Shown here piece after piece: positions 1-6,095 of a stretch of 37,344 nt of DNA. The translations under genes were made by a program, and so were the position numbers. Under the pieces are notes generated by a model. That model was not told where the DNA came from. It searched no databases and saw only the letters and a list, made by a program, of their open reading frames with translations. Position 1 is the stretch's first letter. Every line of letters begins with the position of its first letter. The DNA is from an uncultured Woeseiaceae bacterium (lineage in GTDB: Bacteria > Pseudomonadota > Gammaproteobacteria > Steroidobacterales > Woeseiaceae): the NCBI GenBank assembly GCA_947258485.1, contig CAMYIS010000119.1:1-37344 (forward strand), read 5' to 3'.

Positions 1-346
1 CGATCGGATGCGCAATTCTGATGTCGCCCTCCCGATAGCTCTTGTAAAGAAACGCATCCTGCGAGCCTTTGACGGTCTCCATCGTACCGACCTCGCCGCC
101 GGACACCGATTCCTCGGCCGCATACTCGGTGCCGTCGATGCCTTCAAAGGCAGGACCACCGACATTGATGGCCCAGGCGAGATCGGAGTCGACCGCCCCG
201 GATTCGGAGATTCCGTGTTGAACGACGACCTTTTCCTGTGGAGCCGGGTCACAGCTGGCAAGCAGCAGACCGATGGCCAACGAGGCAACAGGGCCTGCCA
301 CGATCCGCCTAAAATTTACTTCGCCGTTCGTCAGATAGAAAGGCAT
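1..346 (-). CDS. Lipoprotein with N-terminal malectin-like domain, partial (C-terminus beyond window)
   Basis: Read on the minus strand from ATG at 346, the frame stays open to the window edge (115 codons). Residues 1-32 are a lipoprotein signal: a basic RR pair at 13-14, a hydrophobic stretch, then LLASC with Cys32 as the lipidation site. From about residue 50 the protein reads AINVGGPAFEGIDGTEYAAE and, further on, ALYKSYREGD-like text (here FLYKSYREGDIRIAHP). This is the pattern of malectin/di-glucose-binding domains often found at the N-terminus of secreted glycoside hydrolases such as GH16 laminarinases. An AAAGAGG ribosome site lies about 7 nt upstream of the ATG. The fold assignment comes from motif recognition. 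That a catalytic domain follows is inference, because the gene is cut. It starts only 28 bp from the divergent DUF6445 gene. Confidence 0.72.
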   Translation of the reverse strand, partial: MPFYLTNGEVNFRRIVAGPVASLAIGLLLASCDPAPQEKVVVQHGISESGAVDSDLAWAINVGGPAFEGIDGTEYAAEESVSGGEVGTMETVKGSQDAFLYKSYREGDIRIAHPI

Positions 347-374
347 CAGGCGCCTCTTTAGATTGGGGTTTATA

Positions 375-1127
375 ATGGCGTGTTCAGTAGCTTATTATCG
401 AATCGTGTTTGATATCAAACTAAACAAGCCATTCCGCCCTGATGTCCGAATTGTAGGAGATGAGCGAACGCCTGTGGTTGTTATTGACGAGCCGATTCTC
501 AGGCCTGAGTCACTTATCCAGTATGCGGCCCAACACGCAAGGTTCGACACCGACAGCCGATTCGCTTATCCAGGCATACGGACAGATTTGCCAGCAGAAT
601 ATGCCGAGGCCATGGTGCCTGAGTTAGTTAAGGTAATTTCCGATGTGTACAAGCCTCCTCCCGCGTATCAGCACCAGCTAATCCACCAGCTCTTTTCGTT
701 AATAACGAAAAAACCGGAAGAACTCAGGCCATTACAGCGCGTGCCGCACTTCGATAACCATAGCCCCTATTATTTCGCGACCGTGCATTACCTGAATCCA
801 GGCAACTATGCAGGCACAGGGATTTTCAGGCACAGACCCACAGGATACGAACGAATTCCAGAGGATCGATATCCGTCTTATATGCAAGCTGCAGAGTCGC
901 ATATCAAGGCGCACGGATTACCAGCAGAAAAATATATCAATGCATCCGATGATCACTTTGAATTGATCGCCGAAATCGAGTACAAGCCGAATCGACTGAT
1001 AATGTATCCGGGTAACCTCTTGCACTCGGGTCTCATACAGCCTGATCGAGATATCAGCGGGGATCCGGCAACCGGCCGACTGACCGCGAACTTGTTCTTG
1101 TACTTCACCGAGCCTGCAATCCGCTAG
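375..1127 (+). CDS. DUF6445 family protein, probable Fe(II)/2-oxoglutarate-oxygenase fold
   Basis: About 250 aa, no signal peptide, so cytoplasmic. The opening (VRIVGDERTPVVVIDEPIL) and overall layout match the DUF6445 family, which commonly neighbours tryptophan-halogenase and SapC genes. The central PHFDNHSPYYFATVHYLN contains an HxD pair. The C-terminal part has MYPGNLLHSGLI, then RLTANLFLYF. HxD...H...R is the metal- and 2-oxoglutarate-binding pattern of prolyl-hydroxylase-like dioxygenases, so an oxidative role is plausible but unproven. ATG at 375 is chosen over TTG at 363 because a GGGG run lies at 365-368. GTG at 405 is also in frame. The gene converges on halogenase 1 with a 4-bp overlap and no visible terminator. 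Its promoter must lie inside the divergent lipoprotein gene. Confidence 0.75.
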   Translation: MACSVAYYRIVFDIKLNKPFRPDVRIVGDERTPVVVIDEPILRPESLIQYAAQHARFDTDSRFAYPGIRTDLPAEYAEAMVPELVKVISDVYKPPPAYQHQLIHQLFSLITKKPEELRPLQRVPHFDNHSPYYFATVHYLNPGNYAGTGIFRHRPTGYERIPEDRYPSYMQAAESHIKAHGLPAEKYINASDDHFELIAEIEYKPNRLIMYPGNLLHSGLIQPDRDISGDPATGRLTANLFLYFTEPAIR

Positions 1128-2614
1128 GTTGCCGACGCCCTGCAGTAGTGATCAATGAAGCGCTGATGCTCCGGCAGCTGCTTAACGAGCTCCTGCACAG
1201 AACCATGAATCCCGGTCAGGAATTTTTCCAGTTCCTCGTCATCCATCATGTTGACGATCGGATGATACTGTTCGGGGATCAGCCCCTGCCCCAGCATCAC
1301 CTGAATCCATGAGTTCTCGCCGAACAACTCCGTGGGTATCTTGAACACACGGCCCGTCTGTTTAAACAGCTCGATGCGATGTGTCAACGATTCAGGAATA
1401 TCCATCGTCCGGCACTGGCGCCAGAACGGCGTATCGGCGCGTTCGGTTACGTGATAGTGAAGAACGATGAAGTCGCGGACATGCTCTATCTCGTAGTTCA
1501 TCTGGTTATTGAACTCGTCGACATCGGGCTGGCGGACACCGTCATAGGGGAACATCTGCATCAGTCGGATAATGCTGCGCTGGATCAAGTGAATACTCGT
1601 CGACTCCAGCGGTTCGATGAAGCCGGAGGAAAGTCCCATCGCAATACAGTTCTTATGCCAGTGTCTGCGGCGCTGTCCGGTCTGGAACTTGATCACCCTC
1701 GGATCAGTCAGCGGCTCACCTTCTATATTATTCAGCAGGACATCAATGGCCTCATCATCGGACCAGTGCTTGCTGCTGAACACGATGCCGTTGCCGACCC
1801 GATGCTGCAGCGGGATCCGCCATTGCCAACCGGCCTCCCGTGCGATCGCCCGCGTATACGGAATCGGCGGACCGACTGACTTGGTTTGCACCGCAACCGC
1901 ACTGTTCGACGGCAGCCAGTGCGTCCAGTCCTCGTAACCCGCATTCAGGGTCTGCTCGATAAGCAGGCCGCGAAAACCGGTGCAGTCAATGAAGAGATCG
2001 CCTTCAATGCGCTGCCCGGATTCGAGTTCGAGCGCCGTAATGTAGCCACTCTCTGGATCCTGTTCGACACGCTTGATCTTGCCTTCTTGACGCACCACGC
2101 CATACTCGTCGGCGATCTTGCGCAGAAACTGCGCGTACAGCGATGCGTCGATGTGGTATGCGTAATTGAGATTCTGATTTGGTAATACCGCGAAGCGATT
2201 GTGCTTTGCGGCCAGCCATTCGTTGCAATACTCGCCGAAGTCCTTGCTGATGCCAAGCTTCTTGCCTTTAAGCCAAAAATGCTGGAAACCCGCGGCCCAG
2301 CAGTCCTGACCGGTAAAGCCAAACGAGTGAATATAGTCCTTGCCGACGTCACGCCAGTTCTCGAATGAGATACCGAGTTTGAACGTGCCCTGCACGGCTG
2401 AAACAAAATCCTGCTCCTTGATCTTCAGCAGATCATGCAACGTGAGCAAGGTCGGTATCGTTGCCTCGCCGACGCCCACCGTGCCGATCACGTCGGACTC
2501 GACAAGCGTAATATCAAGCGTCTTGCCCAACAGCTTGGATAACGAAGCCGCCGCCATCCAGCCCGCTGTACCCCCACCGGCAATGACCACCTTGTGAATT
2601 TTTCGGTTTTCCAC
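1124..2614 (-). CDS. FAD-dependent tryptophan halogenase family protein (halogenase 1)
   Basis: 496 aa, near the usual length for flavin-dependent halogenases. Residues 9-19 (VVIAGGGTAGW) form the dinucleotide-binding GxGxxG motif. Lys79 in GTFKLGISFENW matches the catalytic lysine of PrnA-type enzymes. The family signature WxWxIP is present as WQWRIP (263-268), and GFIEPLESTS (331-340) is the conserved glutamate-bearing segment. All expected catalytic elements are therefore intact. The physiological substrate of this subclass, found beside TonB receptors, is unknown, and free tryptophan need not be it. The start is GTG at 2614 with AGGAG 7 nt upstream. It is the last gene of the minus-strand run halogenase 2, SapC, cupin, halogenase 1. 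Confidence 0.9.
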   Translation of the reverse strand: MENRKIHKVVIAGGGTAGWMAAASLSKLLGKTLDITLVESDVIGTVGVGEATIPTLLTLHDLLKIKEQDFVSAVQGTFKLGISFENWRDVGKDYIHSFGFTGQDCWAAGFQHFWLKGKKLGISKDFGEYCNEWLAAKHNRFAVLPNQNLNYAYHIDASLYAQFLRKIADEYGVVRQEGKIKRVEQDPESGYITALELESGQRIEGDLFIDCTGFRGLLIEQTLNAGYEDWTHWLPSNSAVAVQTKSVGPPIPYTRAIAREAGWQWRIPLQHRVGNGIVFSSKHWSDDEAIDVLLNNIEGEPLTDPRVIKFQTGQRRRHWHKNCIAMGLSSGFIEPLESTSIHLIQRSIIRLMQMFPYDGVRQPDVDEFNNQMNYEIEHVRDFIVLHYHVTERADTPFWRQCRTMDIPESLTHRIELFKQTGRVFKIPTELFGENSWIQVMLGQGLIPEQYHPIVNMMDDEELEKFLTGIHGSVQELVKQLPEHQRFIDHYCRASAT

Positions 2615-2643
2615 AATCGTTCTCCTGAATACCGTTGCCGGAT

Positions 2644-3660
2644 CTAGCGATTAAGCCGGTTCAGTAACTCCGCGCGCAGTTGCCGCGCCGAGAGTTCATC
2701 CAATGGCGACAAACACCCTCTTCCCGATTCCGGGATATGCGCATAAACCGACTCGTCCGCCTCGAATACATAATGGTCGAACAAGTACTTCCAGGCATCA
2801 CGCTGCCGTGGCGGAATATCACGAAGCGCGAGAATCGCGTGCATCAGCGCGGTCGTCGGTGACCCCATTGCGGGCGGCGAACTGCACCACCAGTAGTTGA
2901 TCAGCAAATTGAATGTAGACAGCGATTCCACATGGTGCCACCACATGCTCGGAATAAAAATGGCGTCGCCCGCCTCCAACTCATAAGTCCGCGCCGCTTT
3001 CAGCGCGTCTGCAAACTTCGGGAATCGCTCGAAATCCGGGTTTGAAAAATCGACCAGGCTTATCGCCTGCCCGGATGGCGTTCGGTCGATGGGACCCACG
3101 TAAAGATTCTTGATCTGCTCCGGCGGAAACAGCGTGAAACGCCTGCGCCCCGCCACGACGCACGCAATGTTGTCCGGAAAATCGTAGTGTGCCGATATGC
3201 GCGTTTTGTTGCCGAGCCAGAAGCTTACGAGAACATCTTCTGAGGGCACGTCCAGGTCATTATTCTCTCTGAAGCCGGGCAGCCATTGGTCGACCGCGGT
3301 AGATCCCACATAGATGGATTGACCAGACTCCAGATTCTGCTGTTCGTCGAGCTTCTGCAACACCTGGGCCAAAGGCGCAGTACCGCTCTTGAAGTTAAAC
3401 CCAGTGAAATCCTCGTTGTATCCGAAACGCCCTTGGATGCCTTCACCAACGTAGACTGTGACCGGATGATTCGACCAGAAGCCCGACAGGTACCGCGCCG
3501 CGGCTGCAAGCGACTGGCTACAGGCCTTGACGGCCGGCCAGTCCGCCACTAGCCCCTTCAAAAGCAGCGGGCTATCGGACTCCAATACGCGCGCAGGAAT
3601 TGACTCAGGCTTTACGCCTTCGACAACCTCTACCGGTGTAATTTCAGACATTGCCACCAT
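2644..3660 (-). CDS. Cupin-like (JmjC/cupin_8) Fe(II)/2-oxoglutarate oxygenase family protein
   Basis: 338 aa, cytoplasmic. RISAHYDFPDNIACVVAGRR holds the HxD metal pair, and the following RRFTLFPPEQIKNLYVGPID is the typical cupin_8 strand after it. SMWWHHVESLSTFNLLINYWW supplies the distal histidine and the hydrophobic strand. Relatives act as protein or small-molecule hydroxylases (JmjC type), but the target here is unknown. ATG at 3660 lies 3 nt after the SapC stop, and AAGGG within the end of SapC serves as its ribosome site, so the two are probably translationally coupled. GTG and ATG codons shortly inside the gene (MVAM) are alternative starts. Confidence 0.85.
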   Translation of the reverse strand: MVAMSEITPVEVVEGVKPESIPARVLESDSPLLLKGLVADWPAVKACSQSLAAAARYLSGFWSNHPVTVYVGEGIQGRFGYNEDFTGFNFKSGTAPLAQVLQKLDEQQNLESGQSIYVGSTAVDQWLPGFRENNDLDVPSEDVLVSFWLGNKTRISAHYDFPDNIACVVAGRRRFTLFPPEQIKNLYVGPIDRTPSGQAISLVDFSNPDFERFPKFADALKAARTYELEAGDAIFIPSMWWHHVESLSTFNLLINYWWCSSPPAMGSPTTALMHAILALRDIPPRQRDAWKYLFDHYVFEADESVYAHIPESGRGCLSPLDELSARQLRAELLNRLNR

Positions 3661-3663
3661 GAA

Positions 3664-4389
3664 TCACCCTTCGAGCTTTCTCTCCCTCAGTTCGATCAGC
3701 GTTCGGATATTCGTCATCGAAGCCAGCGCCATGAATATTGGCATCAGGAAACCTTCCTTGCTGAAACGCTCCAGCGTTTCGCCGGGCAATTGCTGCAGCT
3801 TTTCTTCGTTAATAGCAAAGAAACCGAGCAACTGGTTCTTGGATCCATCACTCAGAACAATGTCAAAAGTTACTGATTCGAGTAGATCATGCTCCTGCAA
3901 TGCATCCGCAAACTTCTTGTTAAGCTCATAACCCTGGTAAATCGCTTCCAGCAAATTCGCCGCGTCCTCAAGGTACGGCGTTCTCCCGCCGAGCGGCTGA
4001 AACAATCGCTCGCCTGTTTCTTCGTTTACGCGGGGGTGGTCCATATCGAGAGACAGCATTCTCGCCTTCTCAGCATCAACACGCTCCTTTTGTTCCTGGA
4101 AGCCGATAAGAAAGGGCTCTCTCCTGATCATGGCCGGCACGTACGGCGCATGCCAGCCCGAGTCGTCTAGAAACAGGTTTTCCTTGGGCTCAAAACCGAA
4201 CAGCGCCAGCGGGTAGAAATTGTCGTCTTTATCCCGTTGGAACAGGATCGGATAACAGGCCTGCACATCGCGAAACTCGTGCGGAAATGTCATCGCGTGC
4301 ATCACGTCGTCGCCGTACTTTGCGGATCGCTCCGTGATTATCTTCAGATCTTGATGATCGACGTTATTAAGGAGTACAAAATTGGTCAC
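3664..4389 (-). CDS. SapC family protein
   Basis: 241 aa. The N-terminal block HAMTFPHEFRDVQACYPILF, followed by FYPLALFGFEPKENLFLDD and GWHAPYVPAMIRREPFLIGF, is diagnostic of the SapC family (PF07277), named after a Campylobacter S-layer-associated protein. There is no signal peptide. In Caulobacter-, Xanthomonas- and marine gamma-type genomes SapC genes recur next to tryptophan halogenases and TonB receptors, but the biochemical role is not established. The start is GTG at 4389 with GGGA about 7 nt upstream; the only nearby ATG runs straight into a stop. It begins 14 nt after the halogenase 2 stop. Confidence 0.88.
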   Translation of the reverse strand: MTNFVLLNNVDHQDLKIITERSAKYGDDVMHAMTFPHEFRDVQACYPILFQRDKDDNFYPLALFGFEPKENLFLDDSGWHAPYVPAMIRREPFLIGFQEQKERVDAEKARMLSLDMDHPRVNEETGERLFQPLGGRTPYLEDAANLLEAIYQGYELNKKFADALQEHDLLESVTFDIVLSDGSKNQLLGFFAINEEKLQQLPGETLERFSKEGFLMPIFMALASMTNIRTLIELRERKLEG

Positions 4390-4403
4390 ATTTATTCCCA
4401 GTA

Positions 4404-5966
4404 TCAGGCGACGCCACGTAATGTGGTCATCGCTTCGACAAGCTCTCGATTGGTGGGCAACAGGCTCAACATCTGACGGGCTTTGTCGTTGTTCGTATGC
4501 AATAGTCTATCCACTCGCGTTTTTTCCTTATTTTCTTCGGCGCCATGAACGTAAGGGTATCGAGGCCGGAAACCCATTCCATACAGCACATACTGGTAGC
4601 TGGCGGATGGAAACAGCTCGTCTACTCTCGGCGCATCATCGTGCCAAGGCGGCTGCTGCTGCCATAAGGTCAGTTTGTCCCTGAGTTCGTCAGGACACGT
4701 CGCAAGGTCGCGGCAATCGCGCCAGTAAGCACTGTCAGTTCGCCGACTGAGTACGTAATGTAGCTTCAGGAACTCAATGACACGCTGCCAGTGATATAGC
4801 ATTCTATCGTTAAACCGCTTGGCTACGACGGACATTATCTCTCTATTCGCTGGAAACTGTTCGCTGATGATCGACGCAGCCTGTTCGATCAGCGCAAGAG
4901 CCGACGCCTCCAGGGGTTCGATGAACCCGCCGGAAAGCCCCACCGCAACGCAGTTTTTCACCCAGAACTGCTGCCGATAGCCAGGTTCAAACGGAATGCT
5001 CCGAAACGTGAGATCGTCGATTCGGACGCCTGGCGCCGTGCGTTTGACGTAATCGCTAATACAAGCCATTGCATGCGTTTCATCCGAGTGCGCAGTTGAA
5101 TAGACATGTCCAATCCCACGTCGTGACTGCAATCCGATATCCCAGATCCAGCCGGATTCAACCGCTGTCGCACGTGTCACCGAGGCAATCGGATCGCCCG
5201 GCTTCGCATACGGGACCTGCACGGCGATAGCCGCATCATTGAACAGGAATTCTTTCATCGAAGCGACGTCAATTCCGAAGTGCTGCCCTATTAGTAGACT
5301 GCGCTGTCCGGTGCAATCGACGAACAGGTCGCCTTCGATCTTCTCACCGGAAGTCAGTATGACGGCTGAAATATCACCGTTCTCGCGCGACTCGATGCTG
5401 CCGACATTCGCTGAGATGTAATTGACGCCGAGCGTTTTGACCGAGTGCTCATGCAACAGCTTTGCGAATTTTCCGGCATCGAAGTGATAACCGTAGTTGA
5501 CGTTGAATGCGTACTCGGGTGTCGTGAGTTGTTTGGGTGCCAATCCTGCCGCAATGACCGGTGCCTGAGGCGTAACGAAGTCAGCAAACGAAACCTTGTC
5601 GCTCTGATCCAGCCAATAATTCGCCAACTTCAGACTCGAGTATTCGGCTGGAAAACTGAACGGATGGTAATAGCGGTGTTCGTCACCGGATTCAGACCAG
5701 CCGATGAACTCGGTGCCTTGTTTAAAACTCGCATCGCACTCACGAACGAGATCGGCCTCGTGAATGCCAATTTTCTGCAGAGTCATTCGCATCGACGGCC
5801 AGGTTCCCTCGCCGACGCCAATGGTCGGAATGTCGGGCGACTCGACAAGCACGATGTCGAGTTCCCGACTGCCTGGGCCACGGTGTTGCGCAGCTAGCAG
5901 GCCCGCCGTAATCCACCCGGCGGTTCCTCCTCCAACTATGACAACTCTGCGTGTCGCGCTTTGCAT
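4404..5966 (-). CDS. FAD-dependent tryptophan halogenase family protein (halogenase 2)
   Basis: 520 aa. The N-terminal VVIVGGGTAGW is the FAD-binding motif (8-18). Lys82 in SFKQGTEFIGW is the expected catalytic lysine. The WxWxI signature is WIWDIG, with Asp-Ile-Gly instead of the usual Arg-Ile-Pro end. GFIEPLEASALALIEQ is the conserved glutamate region. It is distinct from halogenase 1 and longer, so the two are diverged paralogues, not a recent duplication. It is the first gene of the minus-strand group after the terminator that follows the TonB receptor. GAGGAG lies about 12 nt upstream of the ATG, a long spacing. The substrate is unknown. Confidence 0.88.
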   Translation of the reverse strand: MQSATRRVVIVGGGTAGWITAGLLAAQHRGPGSRELDIVLVESPDIPTIGVGEGTWPSMRMTLQKIGIHEADLVRECDASFKQGTEFIGWSESGDEHRYYHPFSFPAEYSSLKLANYWLDQSDKVSFADFVTPQAPVIAAGLAPKQLTTPEYAFNVNYGYHFDAGKFAKLLHEHSVKTLGVNYISANVGSIESRENGDISAVILTSGEKIEGDLFVDCTGQRSLLIGQHFGIDVASMKEFLFNDAAIAVQVPYAKPGDPIASVTRATAVESGWIWDIGLQSRRGIGHVYSTAHSDETHAMACISDYVKRTAPGVRIDDLTFRSIPFEPGYRQQFWVKNCVAVGLSGGFIEPLEASALALIEQAASIISEQFPANREIMSVVAKRFNDRMLYHWQRVIEFLKLHYVLSRRTDSAYWRDCRDLATCPDELRDKLTLWQQQPPWHDDAPRVDELFPSASYQYVLYGMGFRPRYPYVHGAEENKEKTRVDRLLHTNNDKARQMLSLLPTNRELVEAMTTLRGVA

Positions 5967-6045
5967 GCCGTTGCTATCTCCTCAGAATCTCAAGGTAGAT
6001 CAAGCGCCTGCCGCTTTCAATCGTCATTTGGCCTTCCGACAGGCC

Positions 6046-6074
6046 AAAAAAAAAGCTGCCCCTCAAGGGGCAGC
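6046..6074 (-). terminator. Rho-independent terminator of the TonB receptor gene
   Basis: An 8-bp perfect G+C-rich stem (GCTGCCCC at 6055-6062 and GGGGCAGC at 6067-6074) encloses a 4-nt loop. Read on the minus strand it is followed by nine T (6054-6046). It starts 22 nt after the receptor stop. On the plus strand the hairpin is followed by CC and a run of five T, so it could also stop antisense transcription. It separates the receptor from the halogenase/SapC/cupin genes, which then need readthrough or a promoter in 5967-6045. Confidence 0.9.
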
Positions 6075-6095
6075 CCTTTTTCAATGCTGGCAGCC

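Noticed and set aside
8-361. Plus-strand 117-codon frame at the left edge
   Set aside because: The minus strand here encodes a lipoprotein signal and malectin-like domain, which explains the open frame.
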